Assembly (NCBI RefSeq): GCF_029255285.1
Contig: NZ_JAPUVI010000088.1
Location: 1-64,000, forward strand
Source: Accumulibacter sp.
GTDB lineage: Bacteria > Pseudomonadota > Gammaproteobacteria > Burkholderiales > Rhodocyclaceae
Reading direction: 5' to 3'
Length of the DNA stretch: 64,000 bases
Positions within the stretch are counted from its first letter, which is position 1; each line of letters starts with the position of its first letter. The position numbers were made by a program, and so were the translations under genes. Positions 7,980 to 21,800 of the stretch are shown one piece after another. Under the pieces are notes generated by a model that had not been told where the DNA came from, ran no database searches, and saw only the letters and a list, made by a program, of their open reading frames with translations.

Positions 7980-9140
7980 ATGACGCCCAAGTTCCTGCCC
8001 GGCAACCGGCTGACGCTGCTGAACAGCGGCGCCGAGTATTTCCCGGCGCTGATCGAGGCGATCGACGCCGCAACGCACGAAGTCCACCTCGAAAGCTACA
8101 TTTTCGAGGACGACGTCACAGGACGCGCAGTCGCCGACGCGATGATCCGCGCGGCGCGACGTGGCGTCACAGTCCGCGTCCTCGTCGATGGGTTTGGCGC
8201 GCGCGAGTTCGCCGACCGGCTGCAACCGGGGCTCGTCGCCGCCGGCGTACAGGCGCTCGTCTACCGTCCCGACATCGCGCGCTTCCAGTTGCGGCGCCAT
8301 CGCCTGCGCCGCCTGCACCGCAAGCTGGTGGTGATCGACGGGGAAATCGCTTTCGTCGGCGGCATCAACGTGATCGACGACCTCAATACGCCGCACCAGG
8401 TGCCACCGCGCTACGACTACGCCGTACGCGTCGAAGGCCCCTTGCTACGACCGATCGAGGAGGCGCTGCAGCGGCTGTGGGAACTCGTGCTATGGGCCAG
8501 ACTCAATCGTCGCTACCGCTTGCGCCGCCGCGCGCCTCGCGAAGCGGCCGCACGCGGCACGCAAACGGCGGCCTTCCTGGTACGTGACAACATCCGCCAC
8601 CGGCGCGATATCGAAGAAGCGTATCTGGCGGCCATCGCCGCCGCGCAGGAAGACATCATCATCGCCAACGCCTACTTCCTGCCCGGCCGCCGCTTCCGCA
8701 AGGCGCTGCACGAGGCGGTGCGGCGCCGAGTACGAGTGGTCATCCTGCTGCAGGGGCGCGTCGAGTACCGCCTGCTGCACTATGCCACGCAAGCGTTGTA
8801 CAGCAAGTTGCTGGCCGCCGGCATTCGTATCTTCGAGTACCAACGCAGTTTCCTGCACGCCAAGGTGGCCGTCATCGACCGGCATTGGGCGACCGTCGGC
8901 TCGTCGAACATCGATCCCTTCAGCCTGCTGCTGGCCAGAGAGGCGAACGTCGTCGTTCAGGACGCCGGCTTCGCCGAGGAGTTGCGCAACAGCCTTCGCC
9001 AAGCAATGCGAATTGGCGCGCACGAACTCCACGCCGAAAACTGGAAACGGCTGCGCTGGCCGGCCCGCCTGCTGCGCTGGGCGAGCTACAACCTGGTCCG
9101 CATGCTGGTCGGGATCGCCGGCTACGGCGGCAAGCGCTGA
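7980..9140 (+). CDS. clsB: Cardiolipin synthase B-type phospholipase D family protein
   Basis: 386 aa. It transfers a phosphatidyl group to make cardiolipin at the inner membrane. Two HKD motifs are visible: HRKLVVIDGEIAFVGG near residue 112 and HAKVAVIDRHWATVGSSN near 294. The ClsB layout is kept: no N-terminal membrane pair, a start close to LLNSGAEYFPALIEAIDAAT, the phrase LESYIFEDD, and an Arg-rich C-terminus that may form a membrane-associated helix. It directly follows mscS and is probably cotranscribed. Its 3' end overlaps the convergent gluQ by 19 bases. Confidence 0.9.
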   Translation: MTPKFLPGNRLTLLNSGAEYFPALIEAIDAATHEVHLESYIFEDDVTGRAVADAMIRAARRGVTVRVLVDGFGAREFADRLQPGLVAAGVQALVYRPDIARFQLRRHRLRRLHRKLVVIDGEIAFVGGINVIDDLNTPHQVPPRYDYAVRVEGPLLRPIEEALQRLWELVLWARLNRRYRLRRRAPREAAARGTQTAAFLVRDNIRHRRDIEEAYLAAIAAAQEDIIIANAYFLPGRRFRKALHEAVRRRVRVVILLQGRVEYRLLHYATQALYSKLLAAGIRIFEYQRSFLHAKVAVIDRHWATVGSSNIDPFSLLLAREANVVVQDAGFAEELRNSLRQAMRIGAHELHAENWKRLRWPARLLRWASYNLVRMLVGIAGYGGKR

Positions 9141-10084
9141 TTCGCCGCGTCAGCGCGCGGACACGCGCCGCGCCGTGCCGGCACCCGCGCCATCGACCAC
9201 GCCGCGGTCGCCCAGCCCCAGAAGTTGGCCAGCGGCCCGCGAGCGATTTCCGGTGGCACGGGATGACCAAGAAATTCCAGCGCCGCGGCCAGCGGCACGC
9301 TGCCGGCCGCGGGGTCGACGGCGCGGGCGCGTGTCTGCTTGGAAAGTTTCTCGCCGCTCGCCGTGGTAACCACCGGTAGATGCGCATAACTTGGCGTCGG
9401 TAGTCCCAGGCGCTGTTGCAGCCAGATCTGGCGCGCCGTCGAGTCGATCAGGTCGGCGCCGCGAACGACCGCATTGACGCCTTGCGCGCCATCGTCGACG
9501 ACCACTGCCAGTTGGTAAGCAAACTGCCCGTCAGCGCGTAGCAGGATGAAGTCACCGACCTCGCGCGCGAGATTCTGCCGCACAAGACCGTGGACCCGGT
9601 CCTGGAAACCGATCTCGCCATCCGGGACGCGCATCCGCCAAGCGCGGGCGACACTTGCGCCGGGCAAGCCGGCACGGCAAGTTCCGGGGTAAACCAGTCC
9701 GCCGTCCACCGCCGTCGGCGGTGACAGTGCGGCGATTTCCCGCCGCGAGCAGGCACAGGGATAAACGTCGCCATGCGCCTGTCGGTCGAGCAGGACCGCA
9801 CGATAGACGGCAAGACGTTGGCTCTGGACGAGCACCGGACCATCCCACTCGAAACCGAAGCCTTCGAGAGTGCGCAGGATGGCGTCGGTGGCGCCGGCGA
9901 CCGTCCGCGGCTGATCGATGTCTTCGATACGCAACAGCCATTCGCCGCCGTTGGCGCGGGCATCGAGATAGCTACCGACGGCGGCGACCAGCGAACCGAA
10001 GTGTAGGGGCCCCGTCGGCGAAGGCGCAAAGCGGCCACGGTAGTGCACAGGATCGCCATGCGTGACAGGTCTCGAAAATCTCAT
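9122..10084 (-). CDS. gluQ: Glutamyl-Q tRNA(Asp) synthetase
   Basis: 320 aa. GluQ attaches glutamate to the queuosine base at position 34 of tRNA-Asp. It is a truncated paralogue of glutamyl-tRNA synthetase without the anticodon-binding domain. It has the HIGH-like APSPTGPLHFGSL near residue 20, a zinc-binding set (CACSRREI and YPGTC), and the KMSKS-like EKLSKQ around residue 248. The length is usual for the family (about 290-310). It stands alone between convergent clsB and divergent argB. Confidence 0.92.
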   Translation of the reverse strand: MRFSRPVTHGDPVHYRGRFAPSPTGPLHFGSLVAAVGSYLDARANGGEWLLRIEDIDQPRTVAGATDAILRTLEGFGFEWDGPVLVQSQRLAVYRAVLLDRQAHGDVYPCACSRREIAALSPPTAVDGGLVYPGTCRAGLPGASVARAWRMRVPDGEIGFQDRVHGLVRQNLAREVGDFILLRADGQFAYQLAVVVDDGAQGVNAVVRGADLIDSTARQIWLQQRLGLPTPSYAHLPVVTTASGEKLSKQTRARAVDPAAGSVPLAAALEFLGHPVPPEIARGPLANFWGWATAAWSMARVPARRGACPRADAANQRLPP

Positions 10085-10173
10085 GTCTTCCCGGTAACGG
10101 CGGACGTGTGGTCGCTGCGCGGCCGGAAACGCCGACCACGGGCCGCCTTTTTATTTGCTCCGGCGCCGGGTAG

Positions 10174-11091
<918 letters not shown>

Positions 11092-11101
11092 TCGGGTAAC
11101 T

Positions 11102-11761
11102 GTGCTGAAAGCCGCTTCCCTAGTCTGGCTTTTCGACCTCGACAATACACTGCACGACGCCAGTCCGCACATCTTCCCCCATATCAATCGCTCGATGGCA
11201 AGCTACATCCGCGAACACTTGGGGGTGGACGAAAACGAAGCGACCCGTATCCGGCAGGACTACTGGCAACGCTATGGCGCTACCCTGCTCGGCCTGATGC
11301 GTCATCACGGAACCGACCCGCGGCACTTTCTCGAGTACACCCATCGCCTGCCCGACCTCGAGCACATGCTGATCTTCGAGCCTGGCCTGAAAGCGATGCT
11401 TCGCCGTTTGCCGGGGCGCAAAATCGTCTTTTCCAATGCACCGCTGCACTACAGCGAAGCGGTGCTCGAACTCGGCGGGATCCGCGACTGCTTCGCGGCC
11501 GTCTATTCGGTCGAGCGACTCCGCTTTCAACCGAAGCCGGCGATTGGCGGTTTTCGTCGCCTCTTGCACAGCGAGCGACTGCCGGCAGAGCGCTGTATCA
11601 TGGTTGAGGACTCCTTGCCCAACCTGCGTACCGCCAAGCGGCTCGGCATGAAAACGGTATGGGTGAGCCGCGCCACGCGGCGCCCGCCCGGAGTAGACCT
11701 GCGTCTGGTTTCAATCCTTGATCTGCCGCACCATCTGCCGCGTTTGCAAGCGGTGACGTGA
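11102..11761 (+). CDS. HAD-superfamily pyrimidine 5'-nucleotidase
   Basis: 219 aa, GTG start. The HAD motifs are in order: FDLDNTLHD (nucleophile and acid Asp near residues 11 and 13), KIVFSNAP (motif II), a Lys in RFQPKPAIGGF (motif III), and MVEDSLPNLRTAK (motif IV). The SDT1/pyrimidine 5'-nucleotidase group shares DNTLH at the N-terminus and VEDSLPNL, so dephosphorylation of pyrimidine nucleoside monophosphates is the likely activity. It is 10 bases after argB and probably part of that operon. Substrate specificity is inferred from family likeness only. Confidence 0.85.
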   Translation: MLKAASLVWLFDLDNTLHDASPHIFPHINRSMASYIREHLGVDENEATRIRQDYWQRYGATLLGLMRHHGTDPRHFLEYTHRLPDLEHMLIFEPGLKAMLRRLPGRKIVFSNAPLHYSEAVLELGGIRDCFAAVYSVERLRFQPKPAIGGFRRLLHSERLPAERCIMVEDSLPNLRTAKRLGMKTVWVSRATRRPPGVDLRLVSILDLPHHLPRLQAVT

Positions 11762-11780
11762 CGAAAGCGCTCTGATCGCC

Positions 11781-14700
11781 ATGTTAGACCCAGGCTCGCC
11801 GGAAAAGAAACTGCTTGAATACAAAGCCATTCTCGACGACGCGGGAATCGCCGTGGTGTGTACCTGCCGCCACAGCGTATATCGCTGCAACGCACGTGCC
11901 GAGGAGCTTTTCGGTTGGCCGGCGGGAACGCTGCTCGGTCAGCCGGACGCGGTTTTCCTGCCGAGCAACGGAGCGGGCAATTCACTGCGGCAGACGGTGC
12001 GTCCGCTGCTACGCGTTGGCAAGGTTGTCGACCTCGAAACCCGCCTGGCACGTCGCGACGGCAGCACTTTCATCGCCCACCTGATCGCCCGCACGATCGA
12101 GCCGGCGAATCCCCGCTTGGGAACCGTCTGGATCGTTCGCGACATCACGCCCGAAGTTAGCGCACGCGACAGCAATGCGCGTTTGCTACGCGAGCAGCAA
12201 CTCATATTCGAGAACGCCGAAACCGGTATCGTGATCCTGCGCGATCGCATCATCCAGCGCTGCAACCGCCGCTTCGCGGAGGTTCTCGGTTATGCCGCGG
12301 GCGAGTTGATCGGCCAATCGACGCGTCTCTATTACCCGAGTGAGGAGGCCTGGCTGGAAACCGGCCGCCAGGCCTACGCGGCGATCGCCGAAACCGGCAT
12401 TTTTCATGGCGACGTCGTTTTCCATCGCCGTGACGGCACGCCTTTCCGCTGCCACATCACCGGCAGCATGATGAATCGGGAGAACCCCGATGAAGGTTAC
12501 GTCTGGCTCTACGAAGACATCAGCGAGAAGCACGCGGCGGCGGCGGCGATGGATGCCCTGCTGCGGGAACACACGCTGATCTTCGAAGGAGCGCCGATCG
12601 GGATTGCCTTTGTGCGCAATCGCATCATTCAGCGCTGCAATCCGAGTCTGGAAAGGATCTTCGGCTACGCGCCGGGACAATTGATCGGCCAATCGACACG
12701 CCGCTTCTTTTCGAGCGAACATGCCTGGCGGGAGAAAGGTGAGCAGGCTCGCCTGATGATCGAGGATTGCGGCAACTTCGCCGATGAACTGGAGTACCGC
12801 AAGGCCGATGGAACGCCGATCTGGTGTCAGGTCACCGGCAGCCTGGCCAACCCGGAGAACCGCGACGAGGGGCACGTCTGGCTGTTCGAGGACGTCACCG
12901 AGCGGCGTCAGGCAAGCCGGGCGATGGATGCCCTGTTGCGCGAGCAGACCTTGATTTTCGAACGCGCCCCGATCGGCATCGCTTTTCTGCGGGACCGTAT
13001 CGTCAAGCGCTGCAATCCGAGTTTCGAGAGGATACTGGGCTATCAGCCGGGAGAACTGATAGGGCAGTCGACCCGCATCTGTTTTGCCAGCGAAGCGGCT
13101 TGGCGGGAAACCGGCGAGCGTGCTCATGCGGTGATCGCCGAACAGGGAAAATTCGTCAGCGAGGTCGAATACCGCAACGCCAAAGGGCTGCCGATCTGGT
13201 GCCAGGTCACCGGCAGCCTGCTCGATCCGGCAAACCCCGACGAAGGCCATGTCTGGTTGTTCGAGGACGTCACGGCTCGCCGGGCCGCCGAAGAGGCGCT
13301 GCGACAGAGTCATTTGCAACTCGAGCAACGGGTCGCCGAACGCACGCTCGAGTTGTCGCAACAGCTTCATTTCCTGCGCCAACTCATCGAAGCCATCCCC
13401 GGGCCGGTGTTCTACAAAAGCCGGGAAGGGCGCTACCTCGGCTGCAATCAGGCCTTCCTCAGAATGATCGGCAAAACGCGCGAGCAAGTCGTCGGAGCGA
13501 CCGTCTACGATTTCGCCCCCAGGAATCTTGCCGATCAAGAGCAAGCGGCCGACGACGAACTCTTCGAACGTTCCGGTTCGCACGTATACGAATCTCAGGT
13601 GCTCGATGCCCAGGGCCAGGTCCGTGAGGTCATCGTCCACAAGGCAACCTACGGCCAGCGCGGCGAAACCGGTGGCGGATTGGTCGGCGTGATGCTCGAC
13701 ATCACCGAACGCAAACGAATGGAAACGCGCCTCCAGCAAGCGGCGACGGTTTTCGACAGCAGTACCGAAGGCATCACCATTACCGCGCCGGACGGAAACA
13801 TCATTGCCGTCAACCGCGCTTTCACCGAGATTACTGGCTACAGCGAAGAAGAGGTCATCGGGCGTAACCCGAGAATCCTCCAGTCCGGGCTGCAGGATCG
13901 TGCTTTCTATTTGGACATGTGGCAAACGCTGAGCAGTTGCGGACGCTGGCAGGGCGAACTGTGGAACCGGCGCAAGGACGGCCGCTCGTTTCTCGAGTCG
14001 TTGACGATCAGCAGCGTCAAGGACAAGGACGGCCGCTTGACACACTACGTCGGCGTCTTTTCGGACATCACCGAACTACGCCGGGCGCACGATCAACTCG
14101 ATCATCAGGCGCACCACGACCCTCTGACCGGCCTGCCCAATCGCCTGCTGCTTGGCGACCGGCTGCACAAGGCGCTGCAGCGCGCACACCGCGACGGGAC
14201 CGGACTCGCCGTGCTGTTCATCGATCTCGATCGTTTCAAGAACATCAACGACACACTCGGCCATCAGGTCGGCGATCGCGTGTTGTGCGAAGTCGCCTGG
14301 CGACTCAGCCGGCAGATGCGCGAATCGGATACCGTCGGCCGACTGGGCGGCGACGAGTTCCTGATCGTCATCGAGGATATCAGCCAGCCGACGGACGTCT
14401 CGCACATCGCCGACAAGATCCTCAACGTTCTGCAGGCATCGCCGGTTACCGTCGAGCATGAGTTCTTCGTTGGCGCCAGCATTGGCATCAGCGTTTTCCC
14501 GCAGGACGGAGCGGATGCCGAAACCTTGATGAAGAATGCCGACGTCGCGATGTATCGGGCCAAGGAGCGTGGCCGTAACGCCTACGAATTCTTTACCAAA
14601 GACCTGACCCAGACTTCGCTCGCCCGCCTGCAGATGGAAACCGATTTGCGGCGGGCGATCGAGCGTGGCGAACTACGCGTTTATCTGCAGCCGCAATTCT

Positions 14701-15381
14701 CGCTTTCTGACGGCGAAGTGGTCGGTGCCGAAGCGCTGGTGCGCTGGGTGCACCCACAGCAGGGGCTGGTGATGCCTGGGGAGTTCATCAAGCTGGCCGA
14801 AGAGTCCGGCCTCATCGTACCGATCGGTGAATGGGTTCAGGCGACGGCGGCCTGTCAGTGGGCCGCCTGGGTGGCCGCCGGCTACCGGCCGGGAGTCCTC
14901 TCGGTCAACGTGTCGGGCGTCGAGTTCGCGCGTGGGCGAATCCAGGAAACCGTACGCCGAACCCTTGAGCTGTCGCGCCTGCCAGCCCGTCTCCTCGAAC
15001 TCGAAATCACCGAGAGCGCGATCATGAACCAGGCCGAGAATAGTGTCCAAGTGCTGGGCAATCTCAGGGCGATGGGCGTCAGCCTGGTGATCGACGATTT
15101 TGGTACCGGCTACTCCTCTCTCGCTTACCTCAAGCGTCTACCCTTGAACAAGTTGAAGGTCGACCAAAGCTTCGTGCGTGGCTTGCCCAACGATACCGAG
15201 GATTGCGCCATCGCACGTGCGGTGATTGCCTTGGGCCATAGTTTGCAGCTGACAGTCATTGCCGAAGGGGTCGAGAGCAACGCGCAATGCGTTTTCCTGA
15301 CCGGCGAAGGCTGTGACGAAATGCAGGGCTACCTGCGCGGCCGGCCGATGCCCTTTGCCGAGTATCAGGCGCGCTTCTTCG

Positions 15382-15389
<8 letters not shown>
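11781..15389 (+). CDS. Multi-PAS GGDEF-EAL cyclic-di-GMP signalling protein
   Basis: 1202 aa, no membrane segment. Domain order: PAS 1 (1-125), three near-identical PAS units of about 125 residues each (130-510), a coiled linker (about 510-530), PAS 5 (530-650), PAS 6 (655-775), GGDEF (about 785-945) and EAL (about 955-1202). The GGDEF signature (856-860) and the EAL signature (984-986) are intact, and an inhibitory-site RESD lies five residues before GGDEF. Either cyclase or phosphodiesterase activity is therefore possible. The second to fourth PAS units share phrases such as LIGQST and HVWLFEDVT and look like recent tandem duplications. The ligand or cofactor of the PAS domains cannot be told. 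The stop overlaps the start of the acyltransferase by 8 bases. Confidence 0.93.
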
Positions 15390-17482
<2,093 letters not shown>

Positions 17483-17523
17483 TTAGCGTCGTGAATGGTT
17501 TGCGTGACAACATAGAGACAATT

Positions 17524-17680
17524 GATCGAAAGACCGATCCGACCCGGGAACTCCCGGGTCGACGGCCAACTCCTAGTCAACGGATGGCTAGGCCATCTCC
17601 CGCTTTACCTCCCTGAGCGGGTGCCTTATCCCCTTAAGGCATGTCTTGCCCCCGGCCCCCCTTGCCGGGGGTTTTTTTTA
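17524..17680 (+). ncRNA. Candidate small RNA with serial hairpins and C-rich loops
   Basis: Five or six hairpins follow one another on the plus strand: GATCG/CGATC (17524-17539), GACCCGGG/CCCGGGTC (17541-17560), CCTAG/CTAGG (17572-17592), CCCGCT/AGCGGG (17599-17621, loop with CCTCCC), TGCCTTA/TAAGGCA (17622-17641, loop TCCCCT), and a terminator with loop CCCCCTT (17649-17679). No open frame is supported. Loops with CCTCCC or CCCC could pair with Shine-Dalgarno sequences. The RNA would run convergently into the end of engB, the arrangement of Spot 42 in enterics and ErsA in Pseudomonas. The 5' end is uncertain (about 17505-17525). The stop of engB lies inside the terminator T-run. Confidence 0.55.
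17649..17679 (+). terminator. Strong rho-independent terminator
   Basis: Stem CCCCCGGC (17649-17656) with GCCGGGGG (17664-17671), a seven-base loop, then eight T (17672-17679). On the minus strand there is no T-run after the stem, so it terminates plus-strand transcription. As no plus-strand protein gene ends nearby, it implies an untranslated RNA. Confidence 0.85.
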
Positions 17681-18391
17681 ACGAGCACGGCCGACGCCAC
17701 GGGCAGTACGAGCGCTCCAGCCGACAGTTCCACGCGGTTTCTGGCGCGCCTTTCGTGCCGTGGCCAGAGCGGTCGGCGGTGGCCGCTCTTCGCGCACCGC
17801 CAAGCCGAGCCAGTTGGCCAGAACAGCTTCCGCCTCGGGGACGCCCGACTTTTTCAGGCTGGAGAAAAGCTGCACCGTGCAGTTGCCGCCCAACTCGCGC
17901 AGGCCCGATCTTACATCGCGCAGGACCAATAGCTGTTGCTGCCGACTCAGCTTGTCGGCCTTCGACAACAAGATATGAATCGGCTTGCCGGTTGGTGCGA
18001 ACCAGCCGAGCATTTGTAAATCGAGCTCGGTCAGCGGGTGGCGACTATCCATGATCAGAACCAGACCGCGCAGCGCTTCGCGTTGCCGCAGGTAGGGTGC
18101 GATCAAACCGTCCCATTGGCCCCTGACGTCCTCCGGTACCTTGGCAAAACCGTAGCCTGGCAGGTCGACGAAATACTTGCCGTCGGCGAGTCGGAAATAG
18201 TTCAGATGCTGTGTTCGACCCGGCGTCTTCGAAACGAAGGCCAACCGCGAGTGATTGGCCAGCGTGTTGAGCGCCGATGACTTTCCGGCGTTCGAACGTC
18301 CGCCAAAAGCGACCTCGCATTGCGCGTCCACCGGCAGATCAGTCAGCTCGGCAACCGTCGTGTGAAAGACAGCTTGCTGGAATAGGGGCAT
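17678..18391 (-). CDS. engB: Ribosome biogenesis GTPase YsxC/EngB
   Basis: 237 aa. EngB is an essential GTPase that assists assembly of the large ribosomal subunit. Motifs: [11 protein letters not shown] (P-loop G1), [11 protein letters not shown] (switch), [11 protein letters not shown] (G3), SKADKL (G4, a TKAD variant). The C-terminal about 30 residues are basic and low in complexity ([11 protein letters not shown]...), longer than usual. Its stop codon lies in the T-run of the plus-strand terminator. Upstream there is a TATAAT and a hairpin leader. Confidence 0.95.
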   Translation of the reverse strand: MPLFQQAVFHTTVAELTDLPVDAQCEVAFGGRSNAGKSSALNTLANHSRLAFVSKTPGRTQHLNYFRLADGKYFVDLPGYGFAKVPEDVRGQWDGLIAPYLRQREALRGLVLIMDSRHPLTELDLQMLGWFAPTGKPIHILLSKADKLSRQQQLLVLRDVRSGLRELGGNCTVQLFSSLKKSGVPEAEAVLANWLGLAVREERPPPTALATARKARQKPRGTVGWSARTARGVGRAR

Positions 18392-18430
18392 GATGGACGA
18401 GGGCCGCTAGGCAGGATGGGCTGGGAGCAA

Positions 18431-18500
18431 GCCCCGGTGGTGGTCCAATACGCCACCGGGGCGTCTGGTCGGCCAACGACCGGGAATGCTCGCCATTATA
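18431..18500 (-). promoter_or_regulatory. Putative engB promoter -10 element and leader hairpin
   Basis: On the minus strand a TATAAT (18500-18495) precedes engB, with no good -35 at the expected distance. Transcription from about 18488 would give a leader of about 97 bases. The leader contains a perfect 10-bp stem (18431-18440 with 18453-18462) and a 12-base loop, ending about 40 bases before the start codon. No T-run follows, so it is not a simple terminator. The rest of the 422-base gap to 18813 has no supported gene. A 7-bp hairpin (18765-18789) with T-rich loop sits just before mscK. Confidence 0.4.
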
Positions 18501-18813
18501 GAACGTAGAAGGCGAACTACTCGGTCGGGCCAAGCATTTACTCGCCCTCGTCCAGCGAGGCAGAGAAACGTAGCTTCGCACGGCTTATCGGTGAAGGACT
18601 CGCTGGTGAACGGCGAGTTTCTTTCTTGCGGCCGAGGAATTTCGGCTTGCCGTTGGCGCGCCAGGCATCTGCCAAAGAATCGGTACAGCCTGGCGCATTG
18701 CTTTCTCACGCTATGGTTTGCCACAGCTTCAAGCATCGCTTGGATACGGGGGAGCGCTATGATTCCGGCTGCTTTTTTTGGTCAGCCGGCCTTCCTATGC
18801 CAGAATGAGATTG

Positions 18814-21800
18814 ATGCCGAAAGCCATGTCACTTCACCTGCCGCCTATTCTGATTGCCTTCACGCTGTGGTTCGTCGCGCTGGCGGCTGGCGACGCGTCG
18901 GCACAAGCCGGTCGGCGCGGCTTGCCGCCGATGCTGGTGACGGCCGAAGTGCTGCAGGCGAAAATCGTCGAGGTCGAAAGCAAGCCTGAACTGGACGCCA
19001 AGGGTCGTGCCGCTTTGGTCGCGCTTTACCGCGACGCCTTGAGCAACCTGAAAAAGATCGACGCCCACACAGCGCGCGCGGAGGCTTTTGCCGAAACGGT
19101 GCGAACGGCACCACGCGAGACCGAACTCGTTCGCCAGCGGACCGCCGCCTTGCAGTCAGCCACCCCGCCGCCAGCCCCGGCCGCCGGTATCGCCGGCTGG
19201 CAGATCGAGCGCGATCTCAGACGCGAGGAGGCCGATCTGGCCGCCGTGCAGGCTCTGGCTGCCGACATCGAGCGGCAACTGGCGTATCAGGAGAACCGAC
19301 CGACGGCGATCCGTCAAGCTCTCGCCAGGGCGCAGGAACAGCAACGGGCGATCGCTGCCGCGTTGCAGAGCGCCGCCGCGGCCGACGACTCGGAAATGCT
19401 GGCCGAGGCGAGGCGCTGGAGCCTGGAAACCCGCTATGTCGCGTTGAGCACGTTGATCCAGGCGCTCGACGGAGAACTGCTCAGTCTGCCGATCAAATGG
19501 GAACTGCTCGGCGCGGAACGTGACGAGAAGACGGCCAAGGTCGAACGCATCAGCCAGCGCGTCAAGGATCTGAAGGCGCTGAGCAACGCCTGGCGGCTGG
19601 ACGAGGCCAGGCGGGCGGAAGGTGCGGCGGAGGAGATGCGGCGGACGACGGCCGACCTGGACCCGACGCTGCTGGCGTTCGCCGAGCGGAACGTCGAACT
19701 GGCCAGGGAACTCAGCGCGGCCACCCGGCCGCTGGAAACGCTCGAACGCGAGCAGGCGCAGGCCATCGGGATGGCCGAAAGGATCCGGGCCAATCACCGA
19801 CGCGAACAGGCGGCGACCGAAATCAGCGCGCTCAGTGCCGGACTCGGGCCGCTGCTGCTCGCGCATCGTCAGGCGCTGCCCGACCTGAAGCTTTACGAAC
19901 GCCGGGCGGGCGAACTTGCGCAGAGGATTGCCGAGGTCAATGTCCGGCGCCTGCGCTACCTCGACGAGGTGGCGCGCTTCGCCGATCGTTCGGCCGCGGT
20001 TGCCGAGCTAGCCGCTGGCGTGGCCCATGCGCCGCCCACTTCTCAGCCGGACATACGGCAGGCCTTGATTGGCCAGAGACAGGCGCTGCTGGACCAGCAA
20101 CTGGCGACCGACGCCAGGTATCTCGACCTCTTGCGCAAGCTGCGCGCCGCCGAGAACGAAGTGCTCGAGACGGCGCGCAGTTACGACAGCTTTCTCGAAA
20201 AGCATCTGTTCTGGCTGGACACGCAATCCAGAACGCAAGTCGCCGATTTCCTTCACCTGCCGGCCGAAATCCGCTTGTTGCTGACACCTGAGCGTTGGTC
20301 ACATCTGGCGCAGGCCGTCGAGCGGCAGGTCGTCGCCGCCCCCGTTTTCTGGCTCGGTGTGCTGTTGTCCCTGCTCCTCGCGTGGAAGCAGGCCAGCCTC
20401 GCCAGCGCCATCGAAGGCACCGCCCGCCAGGCCGGCCAACCCGCGCGCGACGGTTTTCGGCACACCTTGCACGCCCTTGCCTGGACGCTTCTGAAGGCGG
20501 CGCCCTTTCCCCTGCTGCTGGGCGCCACCGGTTGGCTGCTGCGCGCACCGGAAAGCGGCAGTGCGCTCGCGCACGCTTTCGGTGGCGGATTGATACGCGT
20601 CTCGCTCAACGCCTACGTTCTCCTCGCACTGCGCGAGATTTGCCTTCCCGGAGGGCTGGCCACGGCGCATCTGCAATGGCCGGAGCCCGTCGCGCACCGG
20701 CTGCGCGTCGAACTGGGGCGCCTGTTCTGGCTCTTCATCCCGGCGAATCTCGTCGGACGACTGGCGCTCGACCTCAACCCGGCGAGCAGCGGCGGGGTCG
20801 TTGCCCGGCTGGCCCTGTTGCTGGCAAGCGTGGGGATTGCCCTCTTCGTCTACCGGATCTTCCACCCGGCGCGTGGCGTGTTGACGGAGCAGCGGCGCAA
20901 ATCCAACGCGGCCTTGTTCTTCCGTTTGCAGCCGATATGGTTCGCCGCCCTGGTCGCGGCGCCCTTCGTTGTCCTCGTCTCGACGTTCAACGGTTACGTT
21001 TACCCGGCGGTGATCATGATGAACTCGCTGCTCATGACCTTCTGGCTGGCCTGCGGCATGGTCCTGTTGCATGGCCTGGCCTGGCGCTGGCTGACCTTGC
21101 TGCGCCAACGCGCCGGCCTGAGGAGCGCTGGCCAGGAAGGCACGGGCGGCGCTGTCCCGGACAGCGAAACGGCGACGCCCGGCGATTCCGGCGATGCGCC
21201 GGCGGCGGCTTACGCTGAGCTCGACCTGGCGGCGATCACCGAGGACAGCCGCGAGCTGCTCGGCATCTTCACCACCTTGCTCGCTCTGGCCGGCCTGCTC
21301 GCCATCTGGTCCGCCGTCTTTCCGGCCTTGCGCATCCTCGACGACGTTACGCTGTGGTATGGCTCGGCGACGATCGATGGCGAAGACCGGCGCCTGCCGA
21401 TCACGCTCGCCGATCTGGGCCTCGCCCTGATCTATCTGCTCAGCATGCTGACCTTCGCCAGGCGACTGCCGGCGGTGCTCGACGTGATCCTGCTGGAACG
21501 CTTTCGCCTGCCCTCCGGCAGCCGCTACACCGTCACCACCCTGACCACCTACGGCATCGTCGCCGGTGGCACGCTGCTCACGCTCAACACGCTGGGTGCC
21601 CAATGGTCGCAAGTGCAGTGGCTGGTGGCGGCGCTTAGCGTCGGTATCGGCTTCGGCTTGCAGGAAATCGTCGCCAATTTCATCAGCGGCCTGATTATCC
21701 TGTTCGAGCGGCCGGTACGGGTGGGCGACCTCATCACGGTCGGCAACACCGACGGCGTGGTGACCAAGATTCGCATCCGTGCGACGACGATTCGTAACGC

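Noticed and set aside
12186..14045. Long minus-strand frame opposite the PAS domains
   Set aside because: Its apparent internal repeats only reflect the duplicated PAS units on the other strand.
17524..17680. Terminator of engB or leader of hemB instead of a separate RNA
   Set aside because: The T-run follows the stem only on the plus strand, while both genes are on the minus strand.
18407..18736. Minus-strand frame upstream of engB
   Set aside because: Residues look random, and it spans the promoter and leader hairpin.
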